Source: Histoplasma ohiense
Lineage: Eukaryota > Ascomycota > Eurotiomycetes > Onygenales > Ajellomycetaceae
Length of the DNA stretch: 64,000 bases
Direction: 5' to 3'
NCBI GenBank assembly: GCA_017607445.1
Contig: JAEVHH010000005.1
Coordinates: 3,539,001-3,603,000, forward strand
Positions 46,833 to 59,500 of the stretch are shown here, piece after piece (the stretch's first letter is position 1; each line of letters begins with the position of its first letter). The notes under the pieces were generated by a model. It worked only from the letters and a program-made list of their open reading frames with translations, made no database searches and was not told the origin of the DNA. The translations under genes were made by a program, and so were the position numbers.

Positions 46833-48510
46833 CTATTCTGGATCTTCATCGTGCTGAGCCATATATTGCAGAACGATAACTGCCCTTGCACGACGGCTGC
46901 ATAAAACCTCCCGCCGTGACAGCCCAAAAAGAGAGAAAGTGGGGTTTAAAAGAAAAAAAGAAAAGAAAAGAAAAGAAATACGCACCCCAGCCGCACAAGC
47001 ACCAGAAACGCCCAATTCCCAACCGCCGGCATGCACCTTGCCTCGCGCCAGGGCGTTCTGCTGCCTCCAGAAGCGGTACGAGCCCACGGCGGCAACCGCT
47101 ATCGCACAGGCGTGACACCCACAGGCCAGCGGCTTGCCGACGGCGTGGAACCCGAACGGCGTATCGTCTTGATCGTGCGTGTTCTGCAGGCTGAATAACT
47201 GGGCTATGAGGGCGCCTTGGAAGGCGAAGGCGAGGGATGTGCGGATGTAGGCTAGGAAAGTCCTTTCGAGGGCTGTTATTCGTGTTTTGGTGTTTTGGTC
47301 AGTTGGTTAGAGAATTTTGTAGGCGGGGCGTTTCGTTAGGTATTTTCAATTATATATATGTGTGTATATTGGGTATTGGGTTATGGCTTGCGGGTGGGAT
47401 ATTGTATATGTTACAAGATGTGTTAAAGGACCGTGAGTGGGATGGAGTGGTCAGACCCCAAGCTCATCTGGAGATAGCTTAAGAAGATACCTTCTCCAGA
47501 AGCCAAAACATAAAGCTCATGAAAGCCAAACTTTTAAGCATGGTCCAAGGGGCAGGGATGAAATGGAGTTCTTTGCTTTTTATGCTCTAATGGATGGCGT
47601 GCTTGCTACTAGAGCTGGCCGGCTCATTTTTGGGGATCACCAAAGCTGGCCAGCCTCCAATCGCAATGCACCCTCTTAGGCATAGTGGACGCAGAGAGAA
47701 ACATATAACTGACCCCCCACCCCCATTGAGACATATAATATAAAAATATTAAGATAAAAAAAACACTCACTCACTCACTCACAGTCACAAAAGGTTCCCC
47801 AAAAAAGGAAACAAGAAAAAAAGAGAAAAAAACTCACCAAAATGATCCCTGTTCTGTCTCCGTGGCACTGTCATCGAAACATGCCGAAACCAGAATCTCT
47901 TCACTCCCCCCAGGATGCCCGTGTTGCTACCCATATTTTCCACGCTGTCACCGGATGTGCCCGACCGTTGTGTGCTTCGTGTACGTTGGACAACCAGGCG
48001 CACGGAGCCTGAAGAGATCGATGATGACGAAGATGGCCTGCTGTGGTTACTACCGTTGCCATCATCGTTATCAATATCAATATTATTATTGTTATTGCGA
48101 TTGCGGGCGGTGTCACGATCATGATCGTCGCTGTGATCTGATGCCGGGAGCGGGGCGAGGTCGATGAGTTCCGTTACATCTTCATAGCTCTCGTTATTGT
48201 TATTACCAATTGCTATCGTTGCAGCAGCAGCTGTCGTCGTCGCCGCCGTCTTCGATGAGGTGCTTATGCCGCGCTGGCGCTGGTCAGAGGCTTTCTTTGG
48301 CTTCACGACGTGAGGGCAGGGAATTCTGAGGTGGTTGACGGTGGACGTTGGACGGGAACGGGAGGGGGTAGCTTCGTCCTCCCTTGCTGTCGCTAGGGGT
48401 GCGGAGGTGGAGCTGTGGAGGGTATAGTTGGGATGGATATCAGGAGTATTATTACTGTCCTTGCTGCTGGTCGTATTGTTATTGGGAGAAGCAGACTGCA
48501 GACTGGCCAT
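46833..48510 (-). CDS. DUF202-domain membrane protein
   Basis: Inferred exons complement(46833-47272, 47838-48510), 370 aa. Exon 1 encodes a disordered Ser/Thr/Asn-rich N-terminus with Ala and Asn runs, ending RRQNRDHF. The donor GTGAGT at 47837 and the acceptor AACAG ending at 47273 join in phase 1 to rebuild DHFALERTFLAYIRTSLAFAFQGALIAQLF, the DUF202 signature and first membrane span. The second span is ACGCHACAIAVAAVGSYRFW. The third part is ambiguous: the frame reads straight through pyrimidine-rich DNA giving a hydrophobic Phe/Leu segment, or an in-frame intron from GTGCGT (near 46986) to CGGGAG removes it. DUF202 occurs in vacuolar transporter chaperone (VTC) subunits and in small membrane proteins of unknown role. 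The 565-nt first intron is long for this genome. Confidence 0.65.
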
Positions 48511-49542
48511 GACGGGGACACATTATGTCTCTTCAGCCGCCCCCAATGGCAAATAATTGACTTACTGGGCAAGGGGAGCGCGATGAGACCTGAGAAGCTG
48601 TCGTGCAGGATAGTATATTTAATTATTTTCGTATAACAAAACGTTCGACCTTTTGTGTATATACTTTGCCCACTTCTATGCTGCCAGCGAGTTGACCGTA
48701 TTTGTCTTGCTTGTTGATGCTTGGGAGCGACGATGGACCCGGAGAAAACGCCGGACCTGAACTAACTTATTTTTTTCGCCGCTGACAAGGGAAAAGCTCT
48801 TTGCAAATCCATGGTTCTTCCTTTCCCCCCGCCAAAGTACGGTAGCACTTGATTCGATCCACTGAACCTACATTGTACCACTGACCAGAAGAGGAGAAGA
48901 ATTCCCCAGATTCTCAATTCTACCGCTGTTGCTTTTGGAATGCTGCGCGAACCGGCGGGCGGATCCAATAGTTAGTTCATTGACTCACGACGGGGCTTTT
49001 ACAGCCAATCCATCTTAGCACTGTAAGTTGCTAGTACCAGTACCTCTCTCCATGAATCTTCAGTCCAATCCTAGTATCGCCCAGGATCTGTAAGAATTCG
49101 ACAATGTCGGCTCGGCGCGGAGAAACAAGCATAATATAGGCCAAGACCGGCTATCGGCTAAGGTTAACGATTTGCCGGGACGAAAACCCGATTTATTAAG
49201 CGGCAGTTATTTTGGGGGGCGGAGCTGAATCAGAGGGTATTTGATGGGCTTTTGTCGTCGAGATTTCGTGATATACCAGGCGGGTGAGAGCATGCTTTCT
49301 CATATTGTGTCCCCCCTCCAAGGGCGCATCTTCGGAACCGCACTGTCTGTCGTTTGACGGACTGCATTCCAGAGCCCGCATGATAACGCCCCCAAAGCTG
49401 AAGTTTTGGACGTAGTTCATGCTGGCTTTTAAAGCTTCCACCATCATGGTTCCAGATAGGGGAGGGCTCTTTGGTGACTTTTGGTATCGTGGAGGGTCGA
49501 GCCAGATATCTGTGTAGCTAACTAAAGAGTACCCAGTCAGGA
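48511..49542. other. intergenic with an LTR-truncated open frame
   Basis: The first 400 bp are the DUF202 gene promoter. From about 49542 down to 49196 a minus-strand frame of about 115 codons has balanced composition (DIWLDPPRYQKSPKSPP, MNYVQNFSFGGVIMRALEC) and ends at TAA 49196. Its upstream part runs straight into the Copia LTR, so it may be a gene 3' end cut by the insertion. Family unknown. Confidence 0.3.
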
Positions 49543-49927
49543 TGTTGGAACCATGGAATGTCCGAATATTGGCCAAAATACTAAATATCAAAAGAATATT
49601 GAATCGATTACGGAGGATCCTCTCAAAAGTTTTGATTGGCACTAAGAATTCAAGTTGTAATATCGTAACCGGCATCAAGGATTTCTAAGAGTTACAGCTG
49701 GGTTCTAAAGGGATTGATGCCTGTGGCACCTGAATAAACCACTACAGCTTAACTAAAGATAATCCTTTTGAGAGGATCCTCCGTATGATAGTTAACTCTG
49801 ATAATTACATGATAAAAAGGCAATATTTACAAGGGAATGCTCGGTTATACGAGAGGCAGTGCTCAGGTTTCAAGAATCAAGAGGTGGTATAAAATTTTCC
49901 GAAATATATGAGATATTATCTCCGACA
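49543..49927 (-). repeat. Copia 3' LTR, interrupted
   Basis: 385 bp including a 173-bp insertion plus a duplicated TA. Without them it is 210 bp, close to the 216 bp of the other LTR. Confidence 0.8.
49611..49783. mobile_element. 173-bp Tc1/mariner-type MITE nested in the LTR
   Basis: Perfect 19-bp terminal inverted repeats, CGGAGGATCCTCTCAAAAG at 49611-49629 and its exact reverse complement at 49765-49783. They are flanked by TA on both sides (49609-49610 and 49784-49785). The sister LTR at 53038-53048 is continuous across the corresponding point, giving an empty-site comparison. No ORF inside. Confidence 0.9.
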
Positions 49928-52900
49928 TAACCCCCCTTTCGGCCAGAAGTAGATGCACAGTCCTGGGGACCGAGTCTTTTCAAGAGTTGCTATCTGGATT
50001 CTGTTCTCTCCCCTTACTGTGTATATAGAGATCTCTTCAGCGTAGCACGTCCCCATGCCCTCCGGGAGGCTCTGGGGGCGCAGGCGTTGCATGCACCCCT
50101 CTGGGACGCTAAACAAATACATACATACATACATACCCCCTTCAGCAGAATAGCGAAAGGAATGAAGATGGATTAGATTACCACAATAAGAAAGCATAGA
50201 GAACATGGTGGATTCATCGCGTCCAAGCACATTGTGTCTTTATACCTTATTTTGCGATTTTATTGACGCGATCAGTTATATCAACTAATCCCATCTGTTT
50301 GATAAATTCTCTTTGCTTCTGATGTGATAATGACTTGGTTAATCCGTCCGCTGGCATGCTAGTTGTAGGTGTCCATTGCACTGATATATCACCGGATTGT
50401 ATCCGTTCTCGCAACCAAGTGCTGTTAGATATCGACATGGCGTAGCTTGGTGGTGATTGAAGAATCTTCCTTATTAAGGATACCAATCGTTTGTCGATTA
50501 TCGCACTTGATAGAGATCTCATACCCTGGATCAAATCCTAGATGATCGAAGAATCGTTTCCACCAAATGGACTCCTTGCCTGCCTGTGATACAGCTAGAA
50601 GCTCAGCCTCAGTGGTGGAAGTTGTTTTCACTTTTTGCCTTTTTGATTTCCAATCAACAGGTCCCCCAAAAAGTTTGAAGATATAACCCTCAGTTGATCT
50701 TCTACCAGAATTACCCACAAAGGAGGCATCACTAGCTGCTTCTACCACATTCATCGATAGTGCATCGTTATCAGGCCCGTTATATTCAATAGCTAGGTTC
50801 TTCGTATCTCGCAGATATATGATAACACAATCAATCTCTGCAGAATGGCGCTCAGAAGGGTTAGTCATAAAGGTAGTTAGCTTGGTTAGCTTGCCAACTG
50901 CGTACGCGATATCTGGCCCAGTCATTACTGCGTAGATACAGGATCCGATTCGGCGGTGATAGTAGTGGGTATCCTCTGGTGATGCAACCCCTTGATAGGG
51001 CACTAACGGGACGCTGGATAGGGGTGTTGATGCCTTGCGAGCATGAGCAAGATGGTAGGTATCGGCAAATTTATCGATATAGGCATCTTGACAGAGCTAT
51101 AACTTCTTGGAGCTTCGGTCCCTAGTAATCCTCATATTAAGGATCCATTCCAGGTTTCCCATCTGTCGAAATTCGTACGTATTCTTGAGATCTTTGATTA
51201 GTTGATCCTTTTCTTCCACATCATTTGAATGAGATACAACAACTGTATCATCAGCGTAGAAGATGATTATCCGGCCGTTGGTGAACAGGCATTTATCTTC
51301 AGAGACCAGAACAAAGCCTAACCTCTTGAGAATAGCAGATAGTTCTTTAAGCCAAAGGAGAGGTGATCTTCTTAGGCCATATAGGGCGAGTAGGAGCCGT
51401 AGAATGTAGGTATTCTTCCTGAGATTCCACACCCCCTTCAACTTCAAATATCATCACCATCTTCATCTATCTTCTTGCCCCTCTCCTCCCTGAAAAAATT
51501 CCACAATATCCTGCCTTTTAAAGCCTAAAAACATGGAAAACGATTGTTCCTTCTCCATCTCACAAGATCTGGCACTGGCCCTTTGTCTGGCTCGGCTTAT
51601 TGCAGGTAGTCTTAGTCGATCCTTTCGAAGGATTTGTGGTAAACCTCGTAAATATAGGGTGGGGTAGGTTCTTGGCAGTTGATAGGATGATAATATTGAA
51701 AGAGAAAGGATCGATCGCGTCCGTTGGATGAAGGAGGGTGGTGAGGATGATCGATCGTTCGATGGATGGCATCCGTTGAGATTTGAGATAAACACGCCTT
51801 CAACTAGGATAGAAGACGCGGTAAAGAGGGTGATGCAATATGAGAGACAGCATGCCTACTAGAGGCATCCGCATCATGATTGCAAATTAACTTGATTGAG
51901 GAGACAACTGAAGGCCTCTTCAAGGCGCTCGATCTGGTAATTCTGCTCCAAAACCACTTATCCACTATCGTAGGGAACACGGAACCAACCACTAGGTTAA
52001 AATTTTTCAGCATTTGATGGCGCTGAAGCACCAAAGGGCCCATAACCTGATGAAGGTGGAAGGTTGGTTCATTGTAACGATCTGAGGGGGAGTAGCACTG
52101 GTTAAATATGGGTGGTCACGTGGCATCCGCTGGACCAGGCCTGGATATTCCAAGGTTATATTTATCTCAGCGAGCTCAGACCCTCTATTGGCTCGGTTGC
52201 AGCAGCATGACACTAAACTACTTTAGTTATGAGTCATGTGCTCAGGGCAATCCTCGCCAGATGGCAGAGGGTCTGAAAAGGAACGGTTCATGCTCCTGTG
52301 GAGATTATTGAGATTTTCATAGATTTTTCAAATTTCTCAACTTTGACTTTCAATTACACAATAGTCATATATCTTTGAGATTTGTGAACCACCTTAGATT
52401 GTACCTAAAGAGAAGAATAATATAAATATATAATTTTTATATTAAAAAAATCAATATTTAATATAGATGTATCTTGTTGAAAATGATCACTTTATTTCTT
52501 GTTGAAATCAAGCAAATAGCAAATCCTTCCCATGTTCAAAAAAAAAAGGATTCACTTTGAGGTGATACTTCATATCTAATAAATGGGAATATGAAAATAA
52601 AAATTGATACCATTGCAAGAACATTGATTTCTCTAGATCCTAAGATGATACAGAGATACTGAATAGATGAGATTGATTTGCTATCCTCATCCATACACAA
52701 GATATAGAGCAAATCATTCCTGTGTTGCTAACAAACTGGAACCATTTTTTCTCAGACATTTCACAGGATAATTGCACATCATGTGATATGACTATTTTGG
52801 GTTAGTTGATTACTTATTTGAGATTAGCTTCTTTAAAAAGTGACTAATCATCAAATCAGTGTTAAAACAGCAATTATCCTGAGAAGCGTCTGAGCCTGCT

Positions 52901-52974
52901 GAGATAAGGTTATATACAAGTTTTGCCTTGTCCATTCCCACTCCCATTCCTTCATTGAAATTATTCCTCATAAC

Positions 52975-53190
52975 TGTCGGAACGATGGAATGTCCGAATA
53001 CAGACCCAAATTCTGAATATCAAAAGAATATTGAATTGACTATGATAACTCTGATAGGTACATGATAAAAAGGCAGTATTTATAAGGGAATGTTCGAGTA
53101 TACGAGCGAGGCAAAGCGAGAGAGCAGCGCTCAGGTTTCAAGAATCAAGAGGTGATATGAAATCTCCGATATGAGATATTGCCTCCAGTA
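52975..53190 (-). repeat. Copia 5' LTR
   Basis: 216 bp starting TGTCGGAACG. It aligns with the left LTR throughout but lacks the MITE and has a diverged end (CCTCCAGTA against TCTCCGACA). Confidence 0.8.
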
Positions 53191-54240
53191 AGGTATCTTC
53201 TGAGAAATTGATATAACTAGTTATCGAAAACGGAGTTACTATACTAGCACTGTCAGGAGTAAAATTGCTCCAAGCAATCTCACTCCTACCAATGCTGGAC
53301 AGATCGTGCAAGCCTGGAATCGGCTTTTGCGACAGCGAATTCCGAACTGCAGTTAAATCCTAGTATGGCTACTCAAGACCCAACCGCCTACCTCAGATCG
53401 ATCGCGATGGCCTGGGAAAGCTCTTCATTGCTCTATGATGTAGAGTTACTAGATCCCTATCAGCGCAGCCGCATCTCTTGCTGATCGTAATGAATTTTCT
53501 TTAATTTGAATTGATCATAAAACACTTGAGAGAGCCGTTGTGTTCCTTGTCGACGGATTAGATCCGATCAGGGTCCACTGATGTTATCTTGCGGCGTGGC
53601 TTTCTGGCAACATAGAGTTGTAGTGCACGAGTATATATATACTTGTGATACTGACTTACCTGAACACAACGGGACACCAATATGAGCGATATGGCCTGTC
53701 CTGCATCCTTCCTAGCGGAGCCTAGCCTCGGCACAGGAATCAAATTGTCTATGATCCAAGATTTTATTCCTAACGAGATCCTTGGTTCTCTTCACAGTCT
53801 AACATGCCACACGATCAAGGGATTGGCCAAGAAGGCCCTATCCGATATCGGCTGCGGGGTTATTACGTAGGCTCACAACAGGCTCACACCATCTAAAATA
53901 CACCCACATTGACACACGTCGATATGATTCTAATGCGCTGCTGAGTGTATTATATTAGGCTGTGGGTTTAAAGAGCAGTGTTTTGATCAAATGTTCATTT
54001 GTTTTCCACAGTGAAGATGCTGGGTTGATATTTTCTTATTTGAAACCATAGGCCTCAAAAAAAAAAAAAACCCCCTTTGAATTTTGGTCCCCAGACAGTC
54101 AACAGGAGAAGGACGAAATCTAAGTTTATCAATATCAGTATTAATTAGTACTTCTGGCCTCCTACGTGGAATATATTTCGTGAATCGCCAGGTCGAGCGG
54201 AAGTTACTAGTAACCATTGAAGAAAGAGGCAATTAAAAAC
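53191..54240. other. intergenic
   Basis: No supported gene. A short plus-strand frame at 53682-53870 lacks a domain. A poly-A run sits at 54057-54070. The last 150 bp are the methyltransferase promoter. Confidence 0.4.
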
Positions 54241-55251
54241 ATGACACAGACACAGGTTTCAGACAAGCGCAAGGATTACTGGTCTGCAGAGGTATGTACT
54301 GTACATACATTTCCATAGAGATTGGGATCAGAAAATCAATGTCTTACCCTCCAGTCAGGCATATCAAGAATCGGCTGCTTTTGTTCCAAAGCTGGCGCAC
54401 AAAGTGTTGCAATATCTCAATCCCCAACCAACGGACAGGGTGTTGGATGTTGGGTGTGGGGATGGGAAGTTCACCAGCAATTTCATTCCACACATAAAAT
54501 CGGTGCTGGGTGTAGACGCCTCCCCTTCGATGATTAGCTCTGCCAAACTGCATTATGGCATCCCCAAAGCCGACTTTCGAGTTGTGGATTGCAGGTATCT
54601 AGATCGGGAACAGGATATTCTTAATGGGGCATGGGATAAAGTGTGAGTTTCTTTTTTGCTTCCTTCCTTCCTTCCTTTGGTTATTTGCATACTCGTAGCC
54701 GATGGCTTGTCAACAAAAGGAGCTTAGAACTGAGGGGAAAAGTCAACAGAGTTTCCAACGCTGCGCTGCACTGGATACTGAAAGACGCATCCACAAGGCT
54801 TGGCGTGCTGGAAGCAATACATCGGTGCCTTAAACCTAATGGGACCTTTGTATTCGAAATGGGAGGCCATGGAAACGTCCCCGAGGTCCACAGCGCGCTG
54901 CTTGCCGCGGTGATACATCAGGGAGCAACAATTCAGCAAGCACGCGCCGCGGACCCGTGGTTCTTCCCATCTGAGGCTTGGATGAGAGCGAAATTGGAGA
55001 AGATTGGCTTTCGCGTCGAGAAGCTGGAAGTCGAATATCGGCCCACCAGACTTACCGCTGACGCAAATGGCGGTCTTGCCGGGTGGGTGCGGTTAATGGG
55101 ATCCGAGATTCTAGACATTGTGGATGCGGACCGCAGAGAGGCCGCGGTTGAGGAAGTCTCTCAGGTATTGGAAACCGTTATCACGCGGGAAGAGGGTGGG
55201 AGTAAATGGCTGGGATATGTTCGTCTTCGAGGCGTTGCTGTGAAGACATGA
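54241..55251 (+). CDS. class I SAM-dependent methyltransferase (trans-aconitate methyltransferase-like)
   Basis: Exons 54241-54291, 54359-54642 and 54750-55251, 278 aa, all in phase. The second acceptor is CAGTCAG, three bases after an alternative CCAG that would break the frame. Motif I is VLDVGCGDGKF (about residues 46-56), followed by VLGVDASPSMI (acidic ribose-binding Asp), RVVDCRYL and SNAALHWILKD, then LKPNGTFVFEMGGHGN. The layout FSNAALHW...LKPGG with a MGGHGN stretch resembles Tam/UbiE-type fungal methyltransferases. Tam enzymes methylate trans-aconitate, but the substrate here is inferred only from overall layout. The 107-nt second intron has CTTCC repeats. Confidence 0.85.
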
Positions 55252-56598
55252 TGACTTTTTAATTGATGTTTGGACGTGTTAAATTGCAACACTTACTTTT
55301 GCTCTGGAATCGGCTCAAAGCAATTTGTAGAGAGAACAGGAGGTTTTGCCTCAGCATCTTTGACAGAGAGCCTGTTTCTATCTATGTTAGCGCCAAATCG
55401 AATGTGAGTTAAATGGGTCATGACTTCATTCAGTATCAAAAACTAGAGATGGTAAGCTTTAGGGCGCCGTCCGAAAAATGGCTAGGAAAGTAAATGTTCT
55501 CGCATCCCTAGTCCGCTCTCCATTAACCTTGAGGAAAAGAGCAGTTCTGAAATGAGATGGAGACAAAAGGTTAACAGAAGGAACAAAGAAGAGCTCCAGG
55601 AAAAACAAAATAATAAGAAAAATCAAGAACTCTCCATCCAGGGGGGGAAACCATAGCCCACATTACCAAAGTGGCCCCTTTACACCTCACCACAGGTGGA
55701 AGGAAAGAGATACGAACTCCCGAAATAACCCAAACCATCCCACCAACAGACAAGCCCGTCAATAAAAGAGAAGAACGGAACCACACGCCAATAACACCAA
55801 CAGCCCCCATGATAACACCACCGACGAATCGGGGGTTTTCAGGAAACGAGTGCTGAAGGGGCGGGCAAAGAACTCTCCTCCCTGTATCAGGAACAAGCAA
55901 GCAGTCAGGCTGATTCAAGAACATACCAGGAAAACATCGTACCTCCTCCTCTACCTTCTTGCAAGCAAGGGAAATAGAGGGGATTGGATAACGTGAGCTA
56001 TTCTCCCTCTGGTATGCGTGGCTTTTTCTGTTCTTTTCCTTTCTTTCGTTTTCCACCAGAACTCCCCTACGCTTTTCTCCTCTTATTGCTCTTGCGCTTT
56101 TCTCACGGCCTAGCTCACTGTCAGTGAAGACAACGAGTGGTCGTCAGAGAGACTTGTGATCTGCCGACCATGGGGATGGAAGGTTGGCAGACGAATGTTT
56201 GCTCTGTTCTTAAGCAGCGCGTTTTTTTTTTTTTTTTTTCCCTTTATGTTAGAAGGCCCTTCAGGTTGTAGGTATTAGTGAAAGCATCACACCGCCTGAT
56301 GCAGGAGAGAGTGATGGAAGAAAGTTAGTAATAGAGCAAATCTTTTTGTCGGTGAGGGGGGAGAGAGAAGTTGAGAGCGCCGAATGCGGATGAAAGCAAG
56401 CAAGGGAGATGCGATTATAAGACACGTTCATCTAAAAATACATGAATTGTAAAATTCATACCCCAATAGACAATAAGAAGGTACATACATCACCCGGTCT
56501 ATATCGAAAAGTTTTGAAAATATATTCAAATATGACATGGCATCAAAATAGGACAACCATAGCCAAAATGTAAAAGTAGGAAGGGGATTTATATATAC
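55252..56598. other. intergenic with an uncertain hydrophobic ORF
   Basis: A minus-strand ORF at 55571-56056 (161 codons from an ATG) contains two hydrophobic stretches (GGVIMGAVGVIGVWF and LLLTGLSVGGMVWVISGV) and could be a small membrane protein, but its ends are low-complexity and no family is recognised. A poly-T run lies at 56221-56240. The rest is the 3' flank of CYM1. Confidence 0.35.
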
Positions 56599-59500
56599 TT
56601 AGGCTGAACCGGTAGCCACACCTTGTTCTTCAGAACTGGCGGTATTACCCTCTTCAGGGCCCATGGAAAGCTTTCTCACATCCCAGCCATCAAAATCGGA
56701 CCCGTTTTTCCTCTCTCCCAGGAGACAGAATACCTGTCGCGATCCATCAACGAGAAACTTTTGAGCGGCGTTATTCACGTCCTCTGCGGTCACATCAAGA
56801 ACCTGCTCGCGCCAGCGCTGGTCCATCTCCTGGGTTACACCTGTCATGAAGTAGCGCTGACCTTCTTCATCAATGCTCATCGGGGCGTCTAGACTCTGGA
56901 AAATGCCGAGTTTCGCTTCATCTATCTCCCGCGTCGTCCAGGATCGGTCTCGCGCAAAGATTCCGGAGTTATTGAATACTTTTAGGGAATTCATGGGGTT
57001 GGGGTCGCGGTAGCTTGAAAAGGCGAAGTAGCCTTGGATGGGAGCGCTGCTGGCGCTCGCTCCATATGCACCTCCTTTCTCCCGGATTTCTTGGTGGAGG
57101 TAATTATGGGTCAAGAGCTGGGAGAGTACACTGAGCGATGCGCTAGAAGGATCGGTGAACGTTGTTGTTGGGAGGGCAAGCCCAGAATATGATACTTTGT
57201 ACGGGAGATTATAGAGGATTTTGGAGGCAGATTGGCCAAATGTAAATCCTTCGGTTGCTGAGGTGGGGTTAGGATTACGGGGCAGACCGGCAAGCCAACT
57301 TTGAAGAGTTGCTTCGTTGGCACTGGCGCTTTCCGGTTCGCAGACCACTCGCACCCGGAACTTGATGGATTTCGAAATCGCAAAGGATTGTATCATCTGA
57401 AGTTTTCGAATGAGCTCCTGCAACCGTTCAGGCGACGTTTCCGCATCATGGAGAAGCCTAGCGGTAGCCTGGACTTGTGCTAGACCTGATAATTGTTCAC
57501 TTGCCCAGAACTTTTTAGAGAGACCGGAATTCGCAACATTTATAGCATATCGATGACCTGAGCCTGCAATTGAATCAATCGCACCGTTGGTGGATGATCG
57601 CAGTAATTCTTGTATCATGCGCGGAGCCACAGGATTGTTAAAATCAGTTTCGGTTACCAAACTGGACATCATGTCAAGCATGGTCGAGAAGTTCTTATCG
57701 AGGGAATAACCAGAAAATTGAAGGCCTTCAGAGTATCTGTCCAGGGATGTTGGGGAAGATACAATGAAAGTAGATGATGAAATACCACCAGTCTTGAGCT
57801 TTATTAAATCTTCCCACTGTTCCATTGTTCGTCCGGCGGTGCCGAGTCGCATTATGCAGTCATTAAAGAGAGGTAGAAGTAGTCGTAGCTCGTCGGGCAG
57901 ATTTTCAAATGAGTTCATTGCCTGGAAGTAGGAGAGGCCATTTGTTGGAGCTTCTCTCCAAACCACGTCGACTTCATCTATTTTGGATTCCCTCACGTTT
58001 TTCCATTCCTTCGTTCTTGAGATATCTTTCACATGGAGGGTTGGCAGGCAGCTCAAGTCTGCATGTTGGGCCGCCTCCTGTACTTTCAGTAACTCAAATT
58101 CCTCTCTCTTGAGTTTGTCAACTGCTTTTTCAAGAGAACCTGTAGCTTCGGTCAACTCTGCCATTTTCGCCTCTTTTCGCGCTACCTCCATTTTGTCCAG
58201 TTGTTTGTTATAAGTTGGTGATCCAGCCATCGTAAATGTCATGGACTTATCGGTCATAAAGTATTTTTGCATAAGTTGTTCCAGGTAGCCACCTTTTTCA
58301 TAGCGTTCCTTGAATTCGTTGATCACTTCGTTCCAAGCCAACTCTTTCATCGGATTGGAGCCATTAAACCAAGATGATAGCGTCTTTTCCATAATTCCAA
58401 TGCCGAAGTTGGCAGTCTTGTGTCTCAATGCCAGTTCCAATTGATGCAGTATGCCCTTTACTTTTTCATCGTTGAATCCCGTAGCCGAGAATTCCTGAAA
58501 AACCGTTTGCACCTTTCCTTTCACGAGGGCAACGTCCTTTTCAGCAACTCCGTTCACACCAACTGAAAAGATAGGAATTCTCCCAGAGGTGTCCAGGCCG
58601 GTGTTGGGTGTAAACGAGGAGCCAATTTCACTTTCGACCAGAGTCTTGTACATAGGTGACCCATATCCGTCAAGAAGAAGGGATGAAAGAATCCCCATTG
58701 AGAAAGTCTCCACGATGTTAGTGGAATCACCTGCAGGCCAAGATACTGAAGTTTTGAATTGTTTGTCCTCGCTGGTAAATGGGTCGATGGGACCAGGAAT
58801 CGTGACGCTAAGGGGCCCGTCCTGCAAAGAAAGTGGACGTTTGACCTCCCTATCAGGAGTTGACCTTTCAAAACCATCCAAGACACGCCCAACTTGTTTT
58901 AAATGATCAGCTAGAGGCATATCCCCGTACGTGAAAATTTTCGCATTGCTTGGGTGGTAATTCTTTTTCGAAAATTCGACTAATTGCCTGTGGGTTAGGT
59001 CTGTTATATACTGCGGATCACCGCCTGAGTTATTTATGGCAGGAAATATCTGTTCCTTAAACTTAATATAGTATAAGTAATTGGCATCCGACATCTGCCC
59101 TTTCATCTCATTATAGACCACTCCCTTGAAAACAATATCGTCTCCGGAGGTTGAGCTCTCATTTCCATCTTTCGGAGCCATGGATGCGCGCGGATCTTCA
59201 GGTCCTAGGCGCCATCCTTCTTGTCGGAAATCTTCCTCTTTCAACAAGGGGTGTAATGTAGCATCAAGGTAGACAGATAGGAGGTTCTGGAAGTCTTGCT
59301 TATTGGTTGTGGCAAACGGATAGGTCGTATGGTCAGAGGAAGTGAAAGCATTCATGAAATTGGATAAAGAGCGGGGCAGCATTTTGAAAAATGGGTCGCG
59401 AACAGGGTATCTAAATGAGGCAAAATAATCAGCATATAAATCCCACCCACGAAACCGGAAGGGCTGAGATTTCCTTACTTCTCACTGCCGCATAGAGTTG

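Larger units (their letters stand above)
49543..53190 (-). mobile_element. truncated, degenerate Ty1/Copia LTR retrotransposon
   Basis: LTRs at 49543-49927 (interrupted by a MITE) and 52975-53190 share the start TGTYGGAAC and long internal blocks (ATGGAATGTCCGAATA, ACATGATAAAAAGGCA, CAGGTTTCAAGAATCAAGAG). The left LTR ends CTCCGACA, giving a TG...CA terminus. Coding is on the minus strand. Reverse transcriptase from 51447 (ALYGLRRSPLLWLKEL, FYADDTVV) is broken by a stop near 51097. RNase H from 51003 (SDASFVGNSGRRSTEGY, STTEAELLAVSQAGKESIW) is shifted to a second frame near 50450-50530 and ends at 50247 (PADGLTKSL). A purine tract (complement of AACCCCCCTTTC) adjoins the 3' LTR. No gag or integrase is readable, and 51460-52970 is unrelated or eroded AT-rich DNA. 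Clear target-site duplications are not visible. Confidence 0.85.

Noticed and set aside
46846..47194. Other ORFs overlapping the DUF202 exon
   Set aside because: Shadow frames of the exon carrying the DUF202 signature.
53682..53870. 62-codon plus-strand ORF
   Set aside because: Short, no domain, surrounded by non-coding DNA.
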